From Alphaproteobacteria bacterium (GTDB lineage: Bacteria > Pseudomonadota > Alphaproteobacteria > Rhodobacterales > Rhodobacteraceae): a stretch of DNA of 64,000 nucleotides. Of this stretch, positions 55,560 to 63,357 are shown piece after piece; position 1 is the first letter of the stretch, and every line of letters begins with the position of its first letter. Under the pieces are notes generated by a model. The model saw nothing but the letters and a program-made list of their open reading frames with translations. It was not told the DNA's origin and did not search any database. The translations under genes were made by a program, and so were the position numbers. The stretch lies in NCBI GenBank assembly GCA_013151335.1, contig JAADIJ010000092.1, positions 62,001 through 126,000 of the forward strand. Direction: 5' to 3'.

Positions 55560-55766
55560 ATGCAGGTATCGGTTCGTGATAATAATGTTGATCAGGCGCT
55601 TCGTGCGCTTAAGAAAAAACTGCAACGCGAAGGCGTTTTCCGCGAAATGAAGCTTCGGCAACATTTCGAGAAACCCTCCGTCAAGAAAGCCCGTGAAAAG
55701 GCCGAAGCAGTACGCCGTGCGCGCAAGCTGGCTCGTAAAAAAGCTCAGCGCGAAGGCGGACTATAG
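55560..55766 (+). CDS. rpsU: 30S ribosomal protein S21
   Basis: A 68-aa basic protein, [20 protein letters not shown], with the family's [15 protein letters not shown] and Lys/Arg-rich end. S21 helps the 30S subunit at initiation. It diverges from COQ9 and has its own strong terminator 50 bp after the stop, so it is probably monocistronic. Confidence 0.97.
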   Translation: MQVSVRDNNVDQALRALKKKLQREGVFREMKLRQHFEKPSVKKAREKAEAVRRARKLARKKAQREGGL

Positions 55767-55816
55767 GCGGCTTACACTGCCAAACCGGCGGTGTTTTGCG
55801 ACATTTGCCAAACGCG

Positions 55817-55845
55817 AACCCCCGAGGCTTAGCCCGGGGGTTTTT
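55817..55845 (+). terminator. Intrinsic terminator of rpsU
   Basis: AACCCCCG and CGGGGGTT form an 8-bp outer stem with an inner GGC-TTA-GCC continuation (one bulged A), followed by TTTTT. It is a textbook hairpin and T tract. Confidence 0.9.
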
Positions 55846-55887
55846 CGTATGCGCTGCCATAACTTCGAGTAGCCCACTCCGAGAGCA

Positions 55888-56472
55888 TCAGCCCGTCTCG
55901 TGCAGATCCTTGCCTTCGTCATTCTGAAAAATCTCGCGCACTTTCACACCCGGAACCTTGTTCAAGGCATTAACCGCGCTGATCGGCCAGATGCTGATCG
56001 GGAAATCCTCAAGCCCCGGCACCAGCGCCAGCAGGTTCGAGGTGTTAACCGCACAAAATCCACTGAACGAGGCCCCACGATCAATCGCGGCGCGCAGGAT
56101 TTTTTCGGCCACAGCCGGTGACACTTCAAGCGTTTGCATCACCACACGAAACTTGGCCCGCGCATGATAATCAATGTAATACTGCAACATTTTCGGCGTC
56201 ATGCCATAAAGCATATCGGCGCGCTCCGGCACGTCCTTATTGTACCAAGTGCCGGCAGGATCATACAAAACCCGCTGGGACGCATTGATCAGCAACGACG
56301 AGTGTCCGGCCGAGTTGCTGCCATTTGCGATCACCGTCATCAGCGTGATCGAGGTCGGGCTAGGGTCGCTATAAGCCGCACTCGTCACCCGCTGATCCGA
56401 GGCCCATGGCAGTTGTGCCACGCAGCCAGACAGAAATAAAACCGTGAAACCTACTAAAAACAGACGCATCAT
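55888..56472 (-). CDS. Lipoprotein of unknown function, paralogue A of a tandem pair
   Basis: A 194-aa lipoprotein (lipobox LSGC, Cys17; GAGGATTA before the ATG pair). It shares with the upstream neighbour the blocks GHSSLLINASQRVLYDPAG, PERADMLYGMTP, YHAR and CAVNTSNLL. A conserved GHS-(S/A)LLI strand followed about 90 residues later by a conserved Cys is reminiscent of permuted NlpC/P60 (papain-like) hydrolases, but this is an inference from motif order only. It lies 57 bp downstream of paralogue B. Confidence 0.75.
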   Translation of the reverse strand: MMRLFLVGFTVLFLSGCVAQLPWASDQRVTSAAYSDPSPTSITLMTVIANGSNSAGHSSLLINASQRVLYDPAGTWYNKDVPERADMLYGMTPKMLQYYIDYHARAKFRVVMQTLEVSPAVAEKILRAAIDRGASFSGFCAVNTSNLLALVPGLEDFPISIWPISAVNALNKVPGVKVREIFQNDEGKDLHETG

Positions 56473-56529
56473 TAATCCTCACTGTCATATAAACGTTAAC
56501 AAACAATGCCCCCCGGCCTGCCCAGCTCC

Positions 56530-57090
56530 CTAATCGTATTCGTAAATCTTATCCGTAATGACCCCCGGCAGCTTGGCGAATGCCTTCATGATCGTCTTGG
56601 GAAACGCCGTGCGCGGGATGGTTTCAAAGCCGGGTATTTTGCGCAGAATATTGGTCACACTGATCGAGCACATGGCCTTGGGCACCGCGCCATAATTCTT
56701 GGTGGCGTTATAAACCATCTCGGCAATTTCAGGCGTAACGATGACCTTTTGGGTCACCACATGCCACGCTTTGCGGGCGTGAAAGCCGTAGTAGGTTTTC
56801 AACACCGCCGGGGTTATGCCGTAAACGAAATCATTGCGTTCCGGAGCAAAACTGCTTTTGAAATTGCCTGCCGGGTCAAAGATCACCCGCTCATGCGCGT
56901 TGATCAGCAGCGCCGAGTGCCCACCCGAGCCGTTATTATTGTTGATAACCGTGACCAGCGTGATCGAGGGCGGCTCGTTGTTTGAATAAGAGAATTTTGT
57001 AACCGCCTCGTCCGAGGCCCAAATCGACTCCGCACAGGCAGACAAAACCAGCAGCAACATCAGCGGCAATAATTTGATAATTCGCGGCAT
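56530..57090 (-). CDS. Lipoprotein of unknown function, paralogue B of a tandem pair
   Basis: A 186-aa lipoprotein starting at ATG 57090 (GAGGG upstream), signal MPRIIKLLPLMLLLVLSAC with lipobox LSAC. Mature blocks match paralogue A: GHSALLINAHERVIFDPAG, PERNDFVYGITP, FHAR, CSISVTNIL. The frame is open to 57177, but the signal peptide fixes the start. Probably arose by gene duplication and forms an operon with A. Outer-membrane location is likely (no Asp after the lipid Cys). Confidence 0.75.
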   Translation of the reverse strand: MPRIIKLLPLMLLLVLSACAESIWASDEAVTKFSYSNNEPPSITLVTVINNNNGSGGHSALLINAHERVIFDPAGNFKSSFAPERNDFVYGITPAVLKTYYGFHARKAWHVVTQKVIVTPEIAEMVYNATKNYGAVPKAMCSISVTNILRKIPGFETIPRTAFPKTIMKAFAKLPGVITDKIYEYD

Positions 57091-57293
57091 CAGACCCTCA
57101 TGAGACAAAACCACCCGCAATATCGGGCTGTCACGAGCGGGCCACGAAATCGTTACCCACGCAAGGTCTAGACCCACGGCGAGTCCGATCTGTTGCGAAA
57201 TGGGCTCAGAACCAACGTGATTGTGAACGTCAAGACACGAGTAACAGGCGAATAACCCTACTGTTTATGGATGGTTACACGTCCGAGCCGCGC

Positions 57294-57428
57294 TTAGCTG
57301 TTGAAGACCGCCAGAAATATCAACGCACCGATACTGATTCCCGCAACCCAGATGGTGGTCTTGATGAACCCTTGAAACGCGCGCTCATGCGATTGAACAT
57401 CCATTGATCCGTGCTTATATTCGGCCAT
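57294..57428 (-). CDS. aa3-type cytochrome c oxidase subunit IV
   Basis: A 44-aa protein, MAEYKHGSMDVQSHERAFQG, then one membrane helix (TTIWVAGISIGALIFLAVF). It matches the small bacterial aa3 subunit IV first seen in Paracoccus, which caps the oxidase. ATG 57428 has AGGGAG 6 nt upstream; the longer open frame to 57479 lacks support. No other oxidase gene is nearby, which is usual for this orphan subunit. Confidence 0.9.
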   Translation of the reverse strand: MAEYKHGSMDVQSHERAFQGFIKTTIWVAGISIGALIFLAVFNS

Positions 57429-57542
57429 TGCCATCTCCCTGATTATTGTTGTCGTGTTTTTATAGCACAGCGCCCGCAAAGTAACTGCGTCGCAGCGTCC
57501 TATGCCTCAGAAACGGATGTTGGGCAACATCTAAGCCATCCC

Positions 57543-58589
57543 TCAGGCGATCTTCCACAGCCACGCGTCATCATCGCGACGGGTTCTCGTAACCGCTCCC
57601 AGATGGTAAAGATGATTGAGATGGGCGATGGCCTCCACCAGCGCCAGCCCATATTCACCCTCGCCAATCGGGCGTTTGAACAGGGTGACAAAACACTCCG
57701 CCGCCGTGCGCTCCTCGCTCAGAAAGGTTTTCAGCCGCTCCAACCCGTTATGGTGATTTCTGATCAGTTGCACCATGCGCGCAGGCAGGCCGGTAAAGGG
57801 CAGCTTGTGGCCCGGCAACACCAGATGTTCCTCGGTTGCAAAATGTGAAAGCCGCTCGCAAGCTTCCAGCCAATCTTCCAGCGGGTCGGCCTCGGGTTCG
57901 GTGGCGTAAACGCCGATATTGGGCGAGATCGAGGACAAAATCTGATCGCCCGCCAGCACCAACGGCTCCTCGCGGCACCAAAATGTCGCGTGCTCCGGCG
58001 CGTGACCGTTACCCATGCGAATATCCCAATCGCGCCCGCCCATGCGCAGCACTTGCCCCTCTTGCAGCCGCTCAAAGCCCAGCGGCATAGGCGCGACCAC
58101 GTCGGAAAACAGAAAGGGCCGCTCCTTGAGGCGTTTTTGATAAATCTTGGCGTCCATCCCACCAGAGCGGTAATGCAGCAGCGTCTCCTCTTTTTGCACC
58201 TCATGGGCGTCCAGCGTCAGCATCCGCGCAAACAGCCAAGCGGTGCGCGTGGTCAGCAAAGTCGCGCCAAAATCCGATTGCAACCACCCCGCCAAACCCA
58301 TGTGATCAGGGTGGTGATGGGTGGCAATTACCCGCCGGATCGGCAGCCCTTGCAGCGGCCCCGCCATGATTTTGCGCCAAACTTCGCGGCTGCGGTTTGA
58401 GGCAAATCCGGTATCAACCACGCTCCAACCATCGCCGTCGCGCAGCGCAAAACAGTTCACATGATCCAGCCGCATCGGCAGCGGCATCCGAAACCACAAA
58501 ATGCCATCCGCGACCTCAATCGCCTCGCCCTCGGCAGGCGGGGTTTCAAAGGGAAAACGTATCGGTCTCATGCTCATGTCGCCATCCAT
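57543..58589 (-). CDS. MBL fold metallo-hydrolase
   Basis: A 348-aa metallo-beta-lactamase-fold protein with THHHPDHMG (HxHxDH), GHAPEHATF (third His) and VLAGDQIL (bridging Asp), plus LPGHKLPF (last His) and a C-terminal helical domain (about 280-348). Relatives include thioesterase-like hydrolases. Possible starts are ATG 58589, 58577 and 58571. It lies 4 bp after the acyl-CoA dehydrogenase gene, so the substrate may be an acyl-CoA-derived thioester; this is inferred only from the neighbour. Confidence 0.88.
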   Translation of the reverse strand: MDGDMSMRPIRFPFETPPAEGEAIEVADGILWFRMPLPMRLDHVNCFALRDGDGWSVVDTGFASNRSREVWRKIMAGPLQGLPIRRVIATHHHPDHMGLAGWLQSDFGATLLTTRTAWLFARMLTLDAHEVQKEETLLHYRSGGMDAKIYQKRLKERPFLFSDVVAPMPLGFERLQEGQVLRMGGRDWDIRMGNGHAPEHATFWCREEPLVLAGDQILSSISPNIGVYATEPEADPLEDWLEACERLSHFATEEHLVLPGHKLPFTGLPARMVQLIRNHHNGLERLKTFLSEERTAAECFVTLFKRPIGEGEYGLALVEAIAHLNHLYHLGAVTRTRRDDDAWLWKIA

Positions 58590-58593
58590 TGCT

Positions 58594-60324
58594 TCAGCTC
58601 GCCAGTTGCTCGGGGCTAAGCGCATAAAGATCGGCCTGACCTTCCGTCGCCTCGGCGCAAAGCCCGGCAACCGCGCCCAACTGACGACGAATAAAGAACC
58701 GCGCCAGTGCTGCCCTCGCCCGGTCTTGGGCCGGATCATCCTTCGCCACCATCGCCGCTTTCAACAGGAAATGCCCGCCAAGCACCAGCGCAAAAGCGCG
58801 CAAATAGGCAACCGAGCCTGCAAACCTGTCATTAAGATCACCTTGCGCCAGCATCCAGTCGGTCGCCGCGCCAACCGCCTCTGCGGCCTCATTCAGCAAC
58901 GCCGACAGATCGCCATAGGCATCTTGACCGGCATCAGCCGTTGCGCGAATATCCGTCAGCAACGCCTTGGCTGCCACCCCACCATCCATCAGCTTTCGTG
59001 CCACCAAATCCATCGACTGGATGCCGTTGGTGCCCTCGTAAATCGCGGTGACCCGTACATCGCGCGAGAACTGCGCCGCTCCGGTTTCCTCGATAAAGCC
59101 CATGCCGCCATGGACCTGAACCCCAAGATAGGCGACCTCGTTGCCGGTTTCGGTGCCGAACGCCTTGGCAATCGGCGTTAGAAAAGCCGCTCGAGCCGCC
59201 ATCTTGGCATCTCCATTAGCCACCGCCAGATCACCGGCAATCGCGGTGGCATAGATGATCGCGCGCGCCGCCGAGGTTTGCGCCTTCATCGTCATCAGCA
59301 TCCGGCGCACATCCGCATGATCCAAGATCGAGCCAGTGCCATCCTTGATCAACGCCCGTCCTTGCTTGCGCTCGCCCGCAAAAGTTAACGCCTGCTGAAA
59401 CGCCGCCTCGGCCACGCCAAGCCCCTCGGCCCCGACGCCCAGCCGCGCGTTGTTCATCATGGTAAACATCGTCTTCATACCGGCGTTTTCTTCGCCAACC
59501 AGCCAGCCGGTCGCACCGTCAAACTCCATCACCGCCGTGGGCGAGCCGTGAATACCGAGCTTATGCTCCAGCGACACCACTTTCAGGCTGTTGGCTACCC
59601 CCGGATTTCCCGCGCTATCGGGCAGAAACTTCGGCACCAAAAACAGCGAGATCCCCTTGGTTCCCGCCGCCGCATCCGGCAATCGCGCCAAAACCAGATG
59701 GCAGATATTGGCGGCAAAATTACTGTCTCCCCAGCTGATAAATATCTTCTGACCGCTCACCGAATAGCTGCCATCGCCGTTGGGAGCGGCCTTGGTGCTC
59801 AGCGCCCCCACGTCAGAACCCGCCTGCGGTTCGGTTAAATTCATCGTCCCCGACCACTCGCCCGCGATCAGTTTTGGCAGGTAAACCGCCTTCATTTCAT
59901 CAGAGGCGTGATGGTGTAGCGCCTCTATTTGTCCCTGCGACATCAAAGGGTTAAGTGCCAGTGCCAGACAGGCCCCGCTCATCATCTCGTTCATGGCAAC
60001 CGACAGGGTTTGCGGCAATCCCATACCACCAAACTCGCTCGGCGCGGCAATGCCGATCCAGCCCCCCTCGGCAATCGCGCGGTACCCTTGGGCAAACCCC
60101 GGCGAGGTACGCACCACCCCGTTTTCCAGCCTCGCCCCCTCAAGATCGCCCGCGCGCTGCAACGGAGCCAGCACCTCTTCGCACAACCGCCCCCCCTCGC
60201 TAAGGATCGCGTGGCGCATGTCACCACTGGCCTCGGCAAACCGTTCGCTCAAGGCCAAAGCATCCACGCCAAGCACCTGATTGAGCCAAAATTCCACCTC
60301 TGAAACCGGGGCTTTATACGCCAT
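58594..60324 (-). CDS. Acyl-CoA dehydrogenase with C-terminal extension (DmdC-like)
   Basis: A 576-aa FAD acyl-CoA dehydrogenase of the long subgroup (N-terminal helical leader APVSEVEFWLNQVLG, TEPQAGSDVGAL FAD block, GTKGISLFLVPKF, QVHGGMGFIEETGAAQFSRD-type block quoted as QVHGGMGFIEETG, and catalytic Glu in AIYEGTNGIQSMDL). This subgroup includes DmdC, the 3-methylmercaptopropionyl-CoA dehydrogenase of DMSP demethylation, and medium/long-chain relatives; the exact substrate is not decidable here. ATG 60324 has AAGGAGAGG upstream. Confidence 0.92.
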   Translation of the reverse strand: MAYKAPVSEVEFWLNQVLGVDALALSERFAEASGDMRHAILSEGGRLCEEVLAPLQRAGDLEGARLENGVVRTSPGFAQGYRAIAEGGWIGIAAPSEFGGMGLPQTLSVAMNEMMSGACLALALNPLMSQGQIEALHHHASDEMKAVYLPKLIAGEWSGTMNLTEPQAGSDVGALSTKAAPNGDGSYSVSGQKIFISWGDSNFAANICHLVLARLPDAAAGTKGISLFLVPKFLPDSAGNPGVANSLKVVSLEHKLGIHGSPTAVMEFDGATGWLVGEENAGMKTMFTMMNNARLGVGAEGLGVAEAAFQQALTFAGERKQGRALIKDGTGSILDHADVRRMLMTMKAQTSAARAIIYATAIAGDLAVANGDAKMAARAAFLTPIAKAFGTETGNEVAYLGVQVHGGMGFIEETGAAQFSRDVRVTAIYEGTNGIQSMDLVARKLMDGGVAAKALLTDIRATADAGQDAYGDLSALLNEAAEAVGAATDWMLAQGDLNDRFAGSVAYLRAFALVLGGHFLLKAAMVAKDDPAQDRARAALARFFIRRQLGAVAGLCAEATEGQADLYALSPEQLAS

Positions 60325-60444
60325 TCTCACCTCTCCTTGCCGCAAAGGGCTTTGCAACGGGTCGCAATCAAAGTTAAGTCAACTTGGCCCTGATGTAACC
60401 TACATTTTGCGCGCCTGCCTTAACAACTGAAACGTAACGACACT

Positions 60445-61405
60445 ATGACCCCGATCGAGACCCAAACCCTGCACCCCGACAGCGATGGCATCACCCAAGC
60501 GGTTGCGATCTGGCGCGCGGGCGGGTTGGTCGTTTTTCCAACCGAGACAGTCTATGGCCTTGGCGCGGATGCCAGCAATGGAGCGGCGGTGGCGCGGATA
60601 TTTGCTGCCAAGGGTCGCCCCGCTTTCAACCCGTTGATATTGCATGTGGCCGACCTTGAGAGCGCGAGGCGATATGCCGAGTTTAACCCAATGGCGCTCG
60701 ATCTGGCCCAAGCATTCTGGCCCGGCCCGTTAACGCTGGTATTGCCGCTCAAACCGAACAGCGGCATCTCGTCTTTGGTCGGCGCCGGCTTGCCAACCGT
60801 GGCTTTGCGCGTCCCCGCGACCCCACTGGCGGCGCAGATGTTGGCGGCATTTGGCGGGGCCATCGCCGCCCCGTCCGCCAACCTCTCTGGCCAGATCAGC
60901 CCCACCACCGCCGCTCATGTGAAGGGCGGGCTTTCGGGCCGGATTGATGCGATTATGGACGCAGGCGCAACCACGGTCGGGCTTGAATCGACCATTCTTG
61001 ACCCGGCCACCACACCACCGACCCTGCTTAGGCCCGGCGGGCTGCCTGCCGAAATAATCCAGCAGATGATAGGCGCGCCACTCGCCTCTCCCGGTCAGAC
61101 CATGGCCCCAAACTCGCCGGGCCAATTGGCCAGCCATTACGCCCCGACCGCCCATCTGCGCCTTAACGTGACCGCACCGCAAGCAGGCGCGTTATGGCTG
61201 GGGGGATTGCGCAGGAGCCGACGCCAATCTCTCGCCCATCGGCGACATGATCGAAGCCGCCGCAAACCTGTTTTCCCACCTGCACAGCCTTGACGCCCAA
61301 GCGAGCAAAACCGGCATAAAAACTATCAACATGGCCCCCGTGCCCCGTCATGGATTGGGGGTTGCAATCAATGACCGGCTCAAACGGGCAGCGGCGGCGC
61401 GTTAG
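60445..61405 (+). pseudogene. L-threonylcarbamoyladenylate synthase (Sua5/TsaC), frameshifted in the C-terminal domain
   Basis: Makes threonylcarbamoyl-AMP for t6A37 of tRNA. The catalytic YrdC domain (about residues 1-205) is complete: TETVYGLGADA, KGRPAFNPLILH, PSANLSGQISPT, GLESTILD. After PNSPGQLASHYAP the C-terminal Sua5 domain starts, but a run of six G (61200-61205) shifts the frame; the current frame ends at 61293. With five G, TGG-CTG-GGG-GAT-TGC continues into GADANLSPIGDMIEAAANLF, and ...RHGLGVAINDRLKRAAAAR to the TAG at 61403-61405. The truncated product may keep activity, since TsaC consists of the first domain alone. Confidence 0.88.
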
Positions 61406-61771
61406 TAACGAAATTATCAGGCATCAAATTTGTTTTAAAACCGACAAAGCGCGCGAACGACAAAGCGAACACACCACCTTTTCAACACAGTCCCGCCCGA
61501 CTGATAGGCCGGGTCGCACCGGACCCCTTGGGAATTGCCAAGCAAATCCTCTTGCGGCGACAGTGGATTGCAAAGTAATCCACGAGAGGCCTTCCCCGTC
61601 GCACCAAAGGAGCGCTTTCTGCGCAACGTGGCGCGATGCAACGGGTGCGAAAGTTGTAAGGGATCAATGGGTTGCGGCGTCCTATCATCCATCAATGGCG
61701 CAAAAGCGCCACCCCAAGGTTCGCCGCGCCCCTCAGCTTTCATCACTAAAGTAGCGCCATCACCTTGAAAA
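61406..61771. other. Hairpin-rich intergenic element between tsaC and yqgE
   Basis: 366 bp between convergent genes with no credible gene. It contains three perfect short inverted repeats: CTTGG/CCAAG (about 61528-61542), GTGGATT/AATCCAC (61563-61583) and TGGCGC-AAAA-GCGCCA (61696-61711). Open frames cross it on both strands without start signals or family matches. It may be a structured RNA, a dispersed repeat or a decayed element. Confidence 0.45.
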
Positions 61772-62390
61772 TCAGGCGGTCCCGCCAGACGCCGACAAAA
61801 AGCTCGGCGAGATACCAAGTGACGCCAAAGCCGCCCCCCATTTATCCCCGTCGCCCTCATTAAACACCAGATCATGTGTGGCGTCACAGGTCAGCCAGCC
61901 ATTGGCCTGAAGCTCGCTTTCAAGCTGCCCCGGCCCCCAACCAGCATATCCCAGTGCCAATAAAGCCGCATCAGGCCCGTCACCGTTGGAGATATCCTCT
62001 AAAATATCCAAGGTCGCCGTCATGCCAAATTTCTCGTCAACCTTCAGGGTTGAATCAACACTTTCATAATCAGGCGAGTGCAAAACAAAGCCCCGCCCAT
62101 GCTCTACAGGCCCGCCGAAATGCACGCGGATTTGACCGGCCTCCCTCGCGCGCCGCTTTCAGATCAAGCTGCTCCAGCAGATCATTGAACCTAAGCTCGG
62201 GGGCGGGCTTGTTGACAATCAGCCCCATCGCCCCATCCTCGGAATGGGCGCACATATAAATCACCGAGCGCTCAAACCGCACATCGCCCATCGAGGGCAT
62301 GGCGATGAGCAGTTTTCCGTCCAGATGCTGACTGGCCTCAAGTTTGTTGGCCTCGGGCTTTTTGGCAGAGGTTTTATCGGTTTTTTTCAT
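61772..62390 (-). pseudogene. YqgE/AlgH family protein (UPF0301), frameshifted
   Basis: YqgE proteins are conserved ~190-aa cytoplasmic proteins of unclear role. From ATG 62390 the frame reads [50 protein letters not shown] up to [10 protein letters not shown] and then shifts. A second frame carries the rest, [58 protein letters not shown]. The join lies at about 62136-62146 and needs the loss of one base (net +1 here). Converges with tsaC; diverges from the DsbD-like gene. Confidence 0.88.
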
Positions 62391-62523
62391 GCCTCAAAGA
62401 TGGCCCCTCGCAGGTCCGGTTTCAAGTTTAAATCACCGGCCAAACCGCCGCTTCGCCAAAATGTGAGTATCGCGTGGCCCAAAATGCCTGTAGACCCGAC
62501 GGATTAGCAAATCCCGAGGCCAA

Positions 62524-63357
62524 ATGACCCGTTTACCACTCTCATTTCTCGCGCTCCTGTTGTCGATCTCAGGGACCAACGTTCAGGCGCAATCTGTGTC
62601 GGGCGAACCGGTGCTCGACAACATCGTGCAGATCAAGTTGCTGCCCGGTTGGCGGCAACCATCAGGTGCGCATATGGTCGCCTTGCAAGTCACCCTCGCC
62701 CCCGGTTGGAAGACCTATTGGCGGGTTGGCGGCGACACCGGCATTCCGCCGCGCTTTAACTGGCAGGGGTCCAAAAACCTCGCCCAAGTCACCTATCGCT
62801 GGCCGCGCCCCGACATCATGTATGTGGATGGGCTAGAGATTATCGGCTATAAACACCAGTTGGTTTTGCCGATCGAGCTTGAGCCGACCCAGCCGGGCGA
62901 GGCCATCACGGCAGCCCTTAACCTTGAGATCGGGGTTTGCGCCAAAGTCTGCATTCCGGTGACCGTAGATTTATCGGCGAGCCTGAAACCCTCGGCTACC
63001 GAGCCGCGCGCGCTGATTGAACGCGCGCTCGATCAGGTCGAGATTTCAGCGGCCAGTGGCGGGTTGAAATCGGTCGCCTGTACTGTCTCCAAGATCAAGG
63101 ACGGCTATCAGCTTAACGCCGAGTTCAAACTGCCTACCTCGGAGACCACGCCCGAAGTCGTGGTGTTTGAGTCCACCCTGCAAGATGTGTGGATCGCCCC
63201 GGCAACCAGCCAGCGCAACGGCGACAGGTTGACCGCGCAAACCACGCTGATCAGCTATGCAGGCGACGGCTTTGCCTTTGATCCCGCCGATCTGCAAGTG
63301 ACGGTGATCGGTAAAAAAGCTGCGATTGATATCGGTGGCTGTCCGCTTAAGAAATAG
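62524..63357 (+). CDS. DsbD N-terminal-domain-like (protein-disulfide reductase) secreted protein
   Basis: A 277-aa exported protein (signal MTRLPLSFLALLLSISG...VQA) with the DsbD alpha-like immunoglobulin-type domain: APGWKTYWRVGGDTGIPP, DGLEIIGYKHQLVLPI and a redox-like pair CAKVCIPV near residue 145. Two further cysteines occur at SVACTV and GGCPL. No membrane or thioredoxin domain follows, so it resembles the stand-alone DsbD-like proteins seen in alphaproteobacteria. It converges with the RND gene (ends overlap by 11 bp). Confidence 0.88.
   Translation: MTRLPLSFLALLLSISGTNVQAQSVSGEPVLDNIVQIKLLPGWRQPSGAHMVALQVTLAPGWKTYWRVGGDTGIPPRFNWQGSKNLAQVTYRWPRPDIMYVDGLEIIGYKHQLVLPIELEPTQPGEAITAALNLEIGVCAKVCIPVTVDLSASLKPSATEPRALIERALDQVEISAASGGLKSVACTVSKIKDGYQLNAEFKLPTSETTPEVVVFESTLQDVWIAPATSQRNGDRLTAQTTLISYAGDGFAFDPADLQVTVIGKKAAIDIGGCPLKK

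Noticed and set aside
61435-61887. Minus-strand ORF (150 aa) next to yqgE
   Set aside because: Part of it overlaps yqgE in another frame; no ribosome site or family match. Kept only as a possible element, not as a gene.
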